From NCBI GenBank assembly GCA_963966185.1, contig CAWZYM010000242.1:109501-173500 (forward strand): DNA of 64,000 nucleotides, written 5' to 3'. Below the pieces are notes generated by a model, which was given only the letters and a program-made list of their open reading frames with translations, did not search any database and was not told the DNA's origin. The translations under genes and the position numbers were made by a program. This document shows, piece after piece, positions 54,584 to 63,809 of this stretch (within the stretch, counting starts at the first letter, position 1; each line of letters starts with the position of its first letter). The stretch comes from Rhabditoides inermis. Taxonomy: Eukaryota; Nematoda; Chromadorea; Rhabditida; Rhabditidae.

Positions 54584-54657
54584 GCCGCCATAGTTCAGTC
54601 GGTTAGAGCGTGGGTAAATTAGGTCCAAGGTTGCAGTTTCGACCCCTACTGGTGGCA
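54584..54657 (+). tRNA. Ile-like tRNA-like gene, B box damaged
   Basis: Unit R42. GTTTCGA. Confidence 0.45.
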
Positions 54658-54793
54658 AATATTTTGTGATTTATGTATCATTTTTATTCTTCAGCTGCTC
54701 GATAGACGCCAATGAAAGCGCAGCTGTAGTTCTCCCGCGCCGTATAAACAGTCACGTAGGCAAGTGTCTCATCAATAGAGAGTGACTCGTACA

Positions 54794-54865
54794 GGTCCCG
54801 TGGTGTAGCGGTTAGCACTCAGGACTCTGAATCCTGCGACGGGAGTTCAAATCTCCCCGGGACCT
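54794..54865 (+). tRNA. tRNA-Gln(CTG)
   Basis: Unit R42. Confidence 0.93.
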
Positions 54866-55096
54866 GCTGTTTTGCCGTACGTGAATAACGCTATATTGCA
54901 CGTTTTGTCGTTTTCTAACGTATCATTCTTCTTTTTTCATGCGCAAACCGTGCACATTTGAAATATGCAACTGAGATAACACTGTGATTGGCATACTTAG
55001 CAGCAGTTGCATGAAAATATCACGTTTCAATACGTTTACAAGATGATGGTCATACAGTGCGTGTTATGTCATTACAATTAATCAAAACAAAACTTT

Positions 55097-55169
55097 CGAC
55101 CCTGGCAGGACTTGAACCTGCAATCTTCGGTTTAGGAGACCGACGCCTTATCCATTAGGCCACAGGGCC
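55097..55169 (-). tRNA. tRNA-Arg(CCT)
   Basis: Unit R43. The T loop has TTCAAGT, a purine swap. Confidence 0.9.
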
Positions 55170-55307
55170 ACGCGGTTTCATAGACGAGTATGACAAGATT
55201 CACTCCGGGTCACAGCGGCTGGATAGGTTGCAATTTCGCATCGAACACTACTTTTTGCGTAACGCCACTCACCGCCGTTTCTCTCATATCTGCCACAGCA
55301 AGACTGT

Positions 55308-55379
55308 GACCTCATGGCGCAATGGTAGCGCGTTTGACTCCAGATCGAAAGGTTGGGCGTTCGATCCGCTCTGGGGTCA
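55308..55379 (+). tRNA. tRNA-Trp(CCA)
   Basis: Unit R43. TTTGA stem. Confidence 0.92.
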
Positions 55380-55475
55380 AAAGTTTTGCCGACATCGGAT
55401 GAAATAGATTGATTCAATCATCCAGAACCGACAAACAGATTCAAATTGTGTCGCGAAAGTATCAATATTGGTTCC

Positions 55476-55549
55476 GCCGCCATAGTTCAGTCGGTTAGAG
55501 CGTGGGTAAATTAGGTCCAAGGTTGCAGTTTCGACCCCTACTGGTGGCA
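55476..55549 (+). tRNA. Ile-like tRNA-like gene, B box damaged
   Basis: Unit R43. GTTTCGA. Confidence 0.45.
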
Positions 55550-55685
55550 AATGTTTTGTATTTTATGTATCATTCTTATTTTTCAGCTGCTCGATAGACG
55601 CCAATGAAAGCGCAGCTGTAGTTCTCCCGGGCCGTATGAACACTCACGTAGGCAAGTGTCTCATCAAGTGAGAGCGACTCTTACA

Positions 55686-55757
55686 GGTCCCGTGGTGTAG
55701 CGGTCAGCACTCAGGACTCTGAATCCTGCGACGGGAGTTCAAATCTCCCCGGGACCT
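55686..55757 (+). tRNA. tRNA-Gln(CTG)
   Basis: Unit R43. GGTC D loop. Confidence 0.9.
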
Positions 55758-55988
55758 GCTGTTTTGCCGTACGTGAATAACGCTATATTGCACGTTTTGT
55801 CGTTTTTTAACGTATCATTCTTCTTTACTCATGCGCAAACCGTGCACGTTTGAAATATGCAACTGAGATAACACTGTGATTGGCATACTTAGCAGAAGTT
55901 GCATGAAAATATCACGTTTCAATACGTTTACAAGATGATGAGCATACATTGCGTGTTATGTCATTACAATTAATCAAAACAAAACTTT

Positions 55989-56061
55989 CGACCCTGGCAG
56001 GACTCGAACCTGCAATCTTCGGTTTAGGAGACCGACGCCTTATCCATTAGGCCACAGGGCC
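55989..56061 (-). tRNA. tRNA-Arg(CCT)
   Basis: Unit R44. Confidence 0.93.
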
Positions 56062-56199
56062 ACGCGGTTTCATAGACGAGTATGACAAGATTCACTCCGG
56101 GTCACAGCGGCTGGATGGGTTGCGCTTTTGCATCGAACACTACTTTTTGCGTAACGCCACTCACCGCGGTTTCTCTCATATCTGCCACAGCAAGACTGT

Positions 56200-56271
56200 G
56201 ACCTCATGGCGCAATGGTAGCGCGTTCGACTCCAGATCGAAAGGTTGGGCGTTCGATCCGCTCTGGGGTCA
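56200..56271 (+). tRNA. tRNA-Trp(CCA)
   Basis: Unit R44. Confidence 0.93.
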
Positions 56272-56367
56272 AAAGTTTTGCCGACATCGGATGAAATAGA
56301 TTGTTTCAATCATCCAGAACCGACAAACAGATTTCAATTGTGTCGCGAAAGTATCAATATATGTTCC

Positions 56368-56441
56368 GCCGCCATAGTTCAGTCGGTTAGAGCGTGGGTA
56401 AATTAGGTCCAAGGTTGCAGGTTCGACCCTTACTGGTGTCA
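56368..56441 (+). tRNA. Ile-like tRNA-like gene
   Basis: Unit R44. The B box is intact, but the 3' acceptor strand TGGTGTC has one mispair. Confidence 0.5.
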
Positions 56442-56581
56442 AATATTTTGTAAGTATTTTATGTATCATTTTTATTCTTCAGCTGCTCGATAGACGCCAA
56501 TGAAAGCGCAGCTGTAGTTCTCCCGCGCCGTATGAACACTCACGTAGGCAAGTGTCTCATCAAGTGAGAGCGACTTTTACA

Positions 56582-56653
56582 GGTCTCGTGGTGTAGCGGT
56601 TAGCACTCAGGACTCTGAATCCTGCGACGGGAGTTCAAATCTCCCCGGGACCT
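56582..56653 (+). tRNA. tRNA-Gln(CTG)
   Basis: Unit R44. The acceptor is GGTCTCG, adding a U-G pair. Confidence 0.9.
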
Positions 56654-56885
56654 GCTGTTTTGCCGTACGTGAATAACGCTATATTGCACGTTTTGTCGTT
56701 TTTAAACGTATCATTCTTCTTTACTCATGCGCAAACCGTGCACATTTGAAATATGCAACTGAGATAACACTGCGATTGGCATACTTAGCAGCAATTGCAT
56801 GAAAATATCACGTTTCAATACGTTTACAAGATGATGAGCATACAAGTGCGTGTTATGTCATTACAATTAATCAAAACTAAACTTT

Positions 56886-56958
56886 CGACCCTGGCAGGAC
56901 TCGAACCTGCAATCTTCGGTTTAGGAGACCGACGCCTTATCCATTAGGCCACAGGGCC
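56886..56958 (-). tRNA. tRNA-Arg(CCT)
   Basis: Unit R45. Confidence 0.93.
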
Positions 56959-57096
56959 ACGCGGTTTCATAGACGAGTATGACAAGATTCACTCCGGGTC
57001 ACAGCGGCTGGATGGGTTGCAATTTTACATCGAACACTACTTTTTGCGTAACGCCACTCACCGCGGTTTCTCTCATATCTACCACAGCAAGACTGT

Positions 57097-57168
57097 GACC
57101 TCATGGCGCAATGGTAGCGCGTTCGACTCCAGATCGAAAGGTTGGGCGTTCGATCCGCTCTGGGGTCA
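57097..57168 (+). tRNA. tRNA-Trp(CCA)
   Basis: Unit R45. Confidence 0.93.
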
Positions 57169-57264
57169 AAAGTTTTGCCGACACCGGATGAAATAGATTG
57201 ATTCAATCATCCAGAACTGACAAACATATTTCAATTGTGTCGCGAAAGTATCAATATTGGTTCC

Positions 57265-57338
57265 GCCGCCATAGTTCAGTCGGTTAGAGCGTGGGTAAAT
57301 TACATCCAAGGTTGCAGATTCGACCCCTACTGGTGGCA
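57265..57338 (+). tRNA. Ile-like tRNA-like gene, loop variant
   Basis: Unit R45. The anticodon arm is TGGGT-AAATTAC-ATCCA. Stem pairing is kept and still no U33. The T stem has GCAGA. Confidence 0.5.
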
Positions 57339-57474
57339 AATATTTTGTATTTTATGTATCATTTTTATTCTTCAGCTGCTCGATAGACGCCAATGGAAGC
57401 GCAGCTGTAGTTCTCCCGCGCCGTATAAACAGTCACGTAGGCAAGTGTCTCATCAAGTGAAAGCGACTCTTACA

Positions 57475-57546
57475 GGTCCCGTGGTGTAGCGGTTAGCACT
57501 CAGGACTCTGAATCCTGCGACGGGAGTTCAAATCTCCCCGGGACCT
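57475..57546 (+). tRNA. tRNA-Gln(CTG)
   Basis: Unit R45. Confidence 0.93.
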
Positions 57547-57777
57547 GCTGTTTTGCCGTACGTGAATAACGCTATATTGCACGTTTTGTCGTTTTTAAAC
57601 GTATCATTTATCTTTACTCATGCGCAAACCGTGCACATTTGAAATATGCAACTGAGATAACACTGTGATTGGCATACTTAGCAGCAGTTGCATGAAAATA
57701 TCACGTTCCGATTCGTTTACAAGATGATGAGCATACAGTGCGTGTTATGTCATTACAATTAATCAAAACAAAACTTT

Positions 57778-57850
57778 CGACCCTGGCAGGACTCGAACCT
57801 GCAATCTTCGGTTTAGGAGACCGACGCCTTATCCATTAGGCCACAGGGCC
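57778..57850 (-). tRNA. tRNA-Arg(CCT)
   Basis: Unit R46. Confidence 0.93.
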
Positions 57851-57988
57851 ACGCGGTTTCATAGACGAGTATGACAAGATTCACTCCGGGTCACAGCGGC
57901 TGGATGGGTTGCAATTTTGCATCGAACACTACTTTTTGCGTAACGCCACTCACCGCGGTTTCTCTCATATCTACCACAGCAAGACTGT

Positions 57989-58060
57989 GACCTCATGGCG
58001 CAATGGTAGCGCGTTCGACTCCAGATCGAAAGGTTGGGCGTTCGATCCGCTCTGGGGTCA
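57989..58060 (+). tRNA. tRNA-Trp(CCA)
   Basis: Unit R46. Confidence 0.93.
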
Positions 58061-58156
58061 AAAGTTTTGCCGACACCGGATGAAATAGATTGATTCAATC
58101 ATCCAGAACTGACAAACAGATTTCAATTGTGTCGCGAAAGTATCAATATTGGTTCC

Positions 58157-58230
58157 GCCGCCATAGTTCAGTCGGTTAGAGCGTGGGTAAATTACATCCA
58201 AGGTTGCAGGTTCGACCCCTACTGGTGGCA
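58157..58230 (+). tRNA. Ile-like tRNA-like gene, loop variant
   Basis: Unit R46. AAATTAC loop with ATCCA stem strand; B box intact. Confidence 0.55.
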
Positions 58231-58366
58231 AATATTTTGTAATTTATGTATCATTTTTATTCTTCAGCTGCTCGATAGACGCCAATGAAAGCGCAGCTGT
58301 AGTTCTCCCGCGCTGTATGAACACTCACGTAGGCAAGTGTCTCATCAAGTGAGAGCGACTCTTACA

Positions 58367-58438
58367 GGTCCCGTGGTGTAGCGGTTAGCACTCAGGACTC
58401 TGAATCCTGCGACGGGAGTTCAAATCTCCCCGGGACCT
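58367..58438 (+). tRNA. tRNA-Gln(CTG)
   Basis: Unit R46. Confidence 0.93.
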
Positions 58439-58669
58439 GCTGTTTTGCCGTACGTGAATAACGCTATATTGCACGTTTTGTCGTTTTTAAACGTATCATT
58501 CTTCTTTACTCATGCGCAAACCGTGCACATTTGAAATATGCAACTGAGATAACACTGTGATTGGCATACTTAGCAGCAGTTGCATGAAAATATCACGTTC
58601 CGATTCGTTTACAAGATGATGAGCATACAGTGCGTGTTATGTCATTACAATTAATCAAAACAAAACTTT

Positions 58670-58742
58670 CGACCCTGGCAGGACTCGAACCTGCAATCTT
58701 CGGTTTAGGAGACCGACGCCTTATCCATTAGGCCACAGGGCC
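58670..58742 (-). tRNA. tRNA-Arg(CCT)
   Basis: Unit R47. Confidence 0.93.
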
Positions 58743-58880
58743 ACGCGGTTTCATAGACGAGTATGACAAGATTCACTCCGGGTCACAGCGGCTGGATGGG
58801 TTGCAATTTTGCATCGAACACTACTTTTTGCGTAACGCCACTCACCGCGGTTTCTCTCATATCTACCACAGCAAGACTGT

Positions 58881-58952
58881 GACCTCATGGCGCAATGGTA
58901 GCGCGTTCGACTCCAGATCGAAAGGTTGGGCGTTCGATCCGCTCTGGGGTCA
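58881..58952 (+). tRNA. tRNA-Trp(CCA)
   Basis: Unit R47. Confidence 0.93.
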
Positions 58953-59048
58953 AAAGTTTTGCCGACACCGGATGAAATAGATTGATTCAATCATCCAGAA
59001 CTGACAAACAGATTTCAATTGTGTCGCGAAAGTATCAATATTGGTTCC

Positions 59049-59122
59049 GCCGCCATAGTTCAGTCGGTTAGAGCGTGGGTAAATTAGGTCCAAGGTTGCA
59101 GGTTCGACCCCTACTGGTGGCA
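59049..59122 (+). tRNA. Ile-like tRNA-like gene
   Basis: Unit R47. Confidence 0.6.
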
Positions 59123-59262
59123 AATATTTTGTAAGTATTTTATGTATCATTTTTATTCTTCAGCTGCTCGATAGACGCCAATGAAAGCGCAGCTGTAGTT
59201 CTCCCGCGCCGTATGAACACTCACGTAGGCAAGTGTCTCATTAAGTGAGAACGACTCTTACA

Positions 59263-59334
59263 GGTCCCGTGGTGTAGCGGTTAGCACTCAGGACTCTGAA
59301 TCCTGCGACGGGAGTTCAAATCTCCCCGGGACCT
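59263..59334 (+). tRNA. tRNA-Gln(CTG)
   Basis: Unit R47. Confidence 0.93.
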
Positions 59335-59566
59335 GCTGTTTTGCCGTACGTGAATAACGCTATATTGCACGTTTTGTCGTTTTTAAACGTATCATTCTTC
59401 TTTACTCATGCGCAAACCGTGCACATTTGAAATATGCAACTGAGATAACACTGCGATTGGCATACTTAGCAGCAATTGCATGAAAATATCACGTTTCAAT
59501 ACGTTTACAAGATGATGAGCATACAAGTGCGTGTTATGTCATTACAATTAATCAAAACTAAACTTT

Positions 59567-59639
59567 CGACCCTGGCAGGACTCGAACCTGCAATCTTCGG
59601 TTTAGGAGACCGACGCCTTATCCATTAGGCCACAGGGCC
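59567..59639 (-). tRNA. tRNA-Arg(CCT)
   Basis: Unit R48. Confidence 0.93.
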
Positions 59640-59777
59640 ACGCGGTTTCATAGACGAGTATGACAAGATTCACTCCGGGTCACAGAGGCTGGATGGGTTG
59701 CAATTTTGCATCGAACACTACTTTTTGCGTAACGCCACTCACCGCGGTTTCTCTCATATCTACCACAGCAAGACTGT

Positions 59778-59849
59778 GACCTCATGGCGCAATGGTAGCG
59801 CGTTCGACTCCAGATCGAAAGGTTGGGCGTTCGATCCGCTCTGGGGTCA
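59778..59849 (+). tRNA. tRNA-Trp(CCA)
   Basis: Unit R48. Confidence 0.93.
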
Positions 59850-59945
59850 AAAGTTTTGCCGACACCGGATGAAATAGATTGATTCAATCATCCAGAACTG
59901 ACAAACAGATTTCAATTGTGTCGCGAAAGTATCAATATTGGTTCC

Positions 59946-60019
59946 GCCGCCATAGTTCAGTCGGTTAGAGCGTGGGTAAATTAGGTCCAAGGTTGCAGGT
60001 TCGACCCCTACTGGTGGCA
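59946..60019 (+). tRNA. Ile-like tRNA-like gene
   Basis: Unit R48. Confidence 0.6.
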
Positions 60020-60159
60020 AATATTTTGTAAGTATTTTATGTATCATTTTTATTCTTCAGCTGCTCGATAGACGCCAATGAAAGCGCAGCTGTAGTTCTC
60101 CCGCGCCGTATGAACACTCACGTAGGCAAGTGTCTCATCAAGTGAGAACGACTCTTACA

Positions 60160-60231
60160 GGTCCCGTGGTGTAGCGGTTAGCACTCAGGACTCTGAATCC
60201 TGCGACGGGAGTTCAAATCTCCCCGGGACCT
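60160..60231 (+). tRNA. tRNA-Gln(CTG)
   Basis: Unit R48. Confidence 0.93.
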
Positions 60232-60463
60232 GCTGTTTTGCCGTACGTGAATAACGCTATATTGCACGTTTTGTCGTTTTTAAACGTATCATTCTTCTTT
60301 ACTCATGCGCAAACCGTGCACATTTGAAATATGCAACTGAGATAACACTGCGATTGGCATACTTAGCAGCAATTGCATGAAAATATCACGTTTCAATACG
60401 TTTACAAGATGATGAGCATACAAGTGCGTGTTATGTCATTACAATTAATCAAAACTAAACTTT

Positions 60464-60536
60464 CGACCCTGGCAGGACTCGAACCTGCAATCTTCGGTTT
60501 AGGAGACCGACGCCTTATCCATTAGGCCACAGGGCC
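60464..60536 (-). tRNA. tRNA-Arg(CCT)
   Basis: Unit R49. Confidence 0.93.
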
Positions 60537-60674
60537 ACGCGGTTTCATAGACGAGTATGACAAGATTCACTCCGGGTCACAGCGGCTGGATGGGTTGCAA
60601 TTTTGCATCGAACACTACTTTTTGCGTAACGCCACTCACCGCGGTTTCTCTCATATCTACCACAGCAAGACTGT

Positions 60675-60746
60675 GACCTCATGGCGCAATGGTAGCGCGT
60701 TCGACTCCAGATCGAAAGGTTGGGCGTTCGATCCGCTCTGGGGTCA
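60675..60746 (+). tRNA. tRNA-Trp(CCA)
   Basis: Unit R49. Confidence 0.93.
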
Positions 60747-60842
60747 AAAGTTTTGCCGACACCGGATGAAATAGATTGATTCAATCATCCAGAACTGACA
60801 AACAGATTTCAATTGTGTCGCGAAAGTATCAATATTGGTTCC

Positions 60843-60916
60843 GCCGCCATAGTTCAGTCGGTTAGAGCGTGGGTAAATTACATCCAAGGTTGCAGATTCG
60901 ACCCCTACTGGTGGCA
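60843..60916 (+). tRNA. Ile-like tRNA-like gene, loop variant
   Basis: Unit R49. AAATTAC loop and GCAGA T stem, as R45. Confidence 0.5.
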
Positions 60917-61052
60917 AATATTTTGTATTTTATGTATCATTTTTATTCTTCAGCTGCTCGATAGACGCCAATGAAAGCGCAGCTGTAGTTCTCCCGCGCC
61001 GTATAAACAGTCACGTAGGCAAGTGTCTCATCAAGTGAAAGCGACTCTTACA

Positions 61053-61124
61053 GGTCCCGTGGTGTAGCGGTTAGCACTCAGGACTCTGAATCCTGCGACG
61101 GGAGTTCAAATCTCCCCGGGACCT
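61053..61124 (+). tRNA. tRNA-Gln(CTG)
   Basis: Unit R49. Confidence 0.93.
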
Positions 61125-61355
61125 GCTGTTTTGCCGTACGTGAATAACGCTATATTGCACTTTTTGTCGTTTTTAAACGTATCATTCTTCTTTACTCATG
61201 CGCAAACCGTGCACATTTGAAATATGCAACTGAGATAACACTGTGATTGGCATACTTAGCAGCAGTTGCATGAAAATATCACGTTCCGATTCGTTTACAA
61301 GATGATGAGCATACAGTGCGTGTTATGTCATTACAATTAATCAAAACAAAACTTT

Positions 61356-61428
61356 CGACCCTGGCAGGACTCGAACCAGCAATCTTCGGTTTAGGAGACC
61401 GACGCCTTATCCATTAGGCCACAGGGCC
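61356..61428 (-). tRNA. tRNA-Arg(CCT)
   Basis: Unit R50. The T stem has GCTGG, central mispair. Confidence 0.87.
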
Positions 61429-61566
61429 ACGCGGTTTCATAGACGACTATGACAAGATTCACTCCGGGTCACAGCGGCTGGATGGGTTGCAATTTTGCAT
61501 CGAACACTACTTTTTGCGTAACGCCACTCACCGCGGTTTCTCTCATATCTACCACAGCAAGACTGT

Positions 61567-61638
61567 GACCTCATGGCGCAATGGTAGCGCGTTCGACTCC
61601 AGATCGAAAGGTTGGGCGTTCGATCCGCTCTGGGGTCA
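61567..61638 (+). tRNA. tRNA-Trp(CCA)
   Basis: Unit R50. Confidence 0.93.
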
Positions 61639-61734
61639 AAAGTTTTGCCGACACCGGATGAAATAGATTGATTCAATCATCCAGAACTGACAAACAGATT
61701 TCAATTGTGTCGCGAAAGTATCAATATTGGTTCC

Positions 61735-61808
61735 GCCGCCATAGTTCAGTCGGTTAGAGCGTGGGTAAATTACATCCAAGGTTGCAGGTTCGACCCCTAC
61801 TGGTGGCA
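61735..61808 (+). tRNA. Ile-like tRNA-like gene, loop variant
   Basis: Unit R50. AAATTAC loop, as R46. Confidence 0.55.
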
Positions 61809-61944
61809 AATATTTTGTAATTTATGTATCATTTTTATTCTTCAGCTGCTCGATAGACGCCAATGAAAGCGCAGCTGTAGTTCTCCCGCGCTGTATGAAC
61901 ACTCACGTAGGCAAGTGTCTCATCAAGTGAGAGCGACTCTTACA

Positions 61945-62016
61945 GGTCCCGTGGTGTAGCGGTTAGCACTCAGGACTCTGAATCCTGCGACGGGAGTTCA
62001 AATCTCCCCGGGACCT
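61945..62016 (+). tRNA. tRNA-Gln(CTG)
   Basis: Unit R50. Confidence 0.93.
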
Positions 62017-62247
62017 GCTGTTTTGCCGTACGTGAATAACGCTATATTGCACGTTTTGTCGTTTTTAAACGTATCATTCTTCTTTACTCATGCGCAAACC
62101 GTGCACATTTGAAATATGCAACTGAGATAACACTGTGATTGGCATACTTAGCAGCAGTTGCATGAAAATATCACGTTCCGATTCGTTTACAAGATGATGA
62201 GCATACAGTGCGTGTTATGTCATTACAATTAATCAAAACAAAACTTT

Positions 62248-62320
62248 CGACCCTGGCAGGACTCGAACCTGCAATCTTCGGTTTAGGAGACCGACGCCTT
62301 ATCCATTAGGCCACAGGGCC
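62248..62320 (-). tRNA. tRNA-Arg(CCT)
   Basis: Unit R51. Confidence 0.93.
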
Positions 62321-62458
62321 ACGCGGTTTCATAGACGAGTATGACAAGATTCACTCCGGGTCACAGCGGCTGGATGGGTTGCAATTTTGCATCGAACACT
62401 ACTTTTTGCGTAACGCCACTCACCGCGGTTTCTCTCATATCTACCACAGCAAGACTGT

Positions 62459-62530
62459 GACCTCATGGCGCAATGGTAGCGCGTTCGACTCCAGATCGAA
62501 AGGTTGGGCGTTCGATCCGCTCTGGGGTCA
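62459..62530 (+). tRNA. tRNA-Trp(CCA)
   Basis: Unit R51. Confidence 0.93.
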
Positions 62531-62626
62531 AAAGTTTTGCCGACACCGGATGAAATAGATTGATTCAATCATCCAGAACTGACAAACAGATTTCAATTGT
62601 GTCGCGAAAGTATCAATATTGGTTCC

Positions 62627-62700
62627 GCCGCCATAGTTCAGTCGGTTAGAGCGTGGGTAAATTAGGTCCAAGGTTGCAGGTTCGACCCCTACTGGTGGCA
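62627..62700 (+). tRNA. Ile-like tRNA-like gene
   Basis: Unit R51. Confidence 0.6.
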
Positions 62701-62840
62701 AATATTTTGTAAGTATTTTATGTATCATTTTTATTCTTCAGCTGCTCGATAGACGCCAATGAAAGCGCAGCTGTAGTTCTCCCGCGCCGTATGAACACTC
62801 ACGTAGGCAAGTGTCTCATTAAGTGAGAACGACTCTTACA

Positions 62841-62912
62841 GGTCCCGTGGTGTAGCGGTTAGCACTCAGGACTCTGAATCCTGCGACGGGAGTTCAAATC
62901 TCCCCGGGACCT
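62841..62912 (+). tRNA. tRNA-Gln(CTG)
   Basis: Unit R51. Confidence 0.93.
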
Positions 62913-63144
62913 GCTGTTTTGCCGTACGTGAATAACGCTATATTGCACGTTTTGTCGTTTTTAAACGTATCATTCTTCTTTACTCATGCGCAAACCGTGC
63001 ACATTTGAAATATGCAACTGAGATAACACTGCGATTGGCATACTTAGCAGCAATTGCATGAAAATATCACGTTTCAATACGTTTACAAGATGATGAGCAT
63101 ACAAGTGCGTGTTATGTCATTACAATTAATCAAAACTAAACTTT

Positions 63145-63217
63145 CGACCCTGGCAGGACTCGAACCTGCAATCTTCGGTTTAGGAGACCGACGCCTTATC
63201 CATTAGGCCACAGGGCC
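63145..63217 (-). tRNA. tRNA-Arg(CCT)
   Basis: Unit R52. Confidence 0.93.
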
Positions 63218-63355
63218 ACGCGGTTTCATAGACGAGTATGACAAGATTCACTCCGGGTCACAGCGGCTGGATGGGTTGCAATTTTGCATCGAACACTACT
63301 TTTTGCGTAACGCCACTCACCGCGGTTTCTCTCATATCTACCACAGCAAGACTGT

Positions 63356-63427
63356 GACCTCATGGCGCAATGGTAGCGCGTTCGACTCCAGATCGAAAGG
63401 TTGGGCGTTCGATCCGCTCTGGGGTCA
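63356..63427 (+). tRNA. tRNA-Trp(CCA)
   Basis: Unit R52. Confidence 0.93.
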
Positions 63428-63523
63428 AAAGTTTTGCCGACACCGGATGAAATAGATTGATTCAATCATCCAGAACTGACAAACAGATTTCAATTGTGTC
63501 GCGAAAGTATCAATATTGGTTCC

Positions 63524-63597
63524 GCCGCCATAGTTCAGTCGGTTAGAGCGTGGGTAAATTAGGTCCAAGGTTGCAGGTTCGACCCCTACTGGTGGCA
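63524..63597 (+). tRNA. Ile-like tRNA-like gene
   Basis: Unit R52. Confidence 0.6.
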
Positions 63598-63737
63598 AAT
63601 ATTTTGTAAGTATTTTATGTATCATTTTTATTCTTCAGCTGCTCGATAGACGCCAATGAAAGCGCAGCTGTAGTTCTCCCGCGCCGTATGAACACTCACG
63701 TAGGCAAGTGTCTCATCAAGTGAGAACGACTCTTACA

Positions 63738-63809
63738 GGTCCCGTGGTGTAGCGGTTAGCACTCAGGACTCTGAATCCTGCGACGGGAGTTCAAATCTCC
63801 CCGGGACCT
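63738..63809 (+). tRNA. tRNA-Gln(CTG)
   Basis: Unit R52. Last tRNA gene in the window; the next Arg gene would begin about 42 bp beyond the end. Confidence 0.93.

Larger units (their letters stand above)
51529..56885. repeat. two-unit higher-order repeat, three copies of 1784 bp (R39-R44)
   Basis: R39, R41 and R43 are one type (TTTGA anticodon stem in Trp, GGTC D loop in Gln). R40, R42 and R44 are another (GCGCTTTTGC spacer, ATATATGTTCC before the Ile-like gene). The types alternate strictly. R44 diverges in its second half. Confidence 0.85.

Noticed and set aside
9102..63625. Recurrent 66-101 residue open frames in every array unit, on both strands
   Set aside because: They run across the Trp or Ile-like genes and spacers, repeat only because the DNA repeats, and change at synonymous and non-synonymous sites alike; the tRNA genes explain the sequence.
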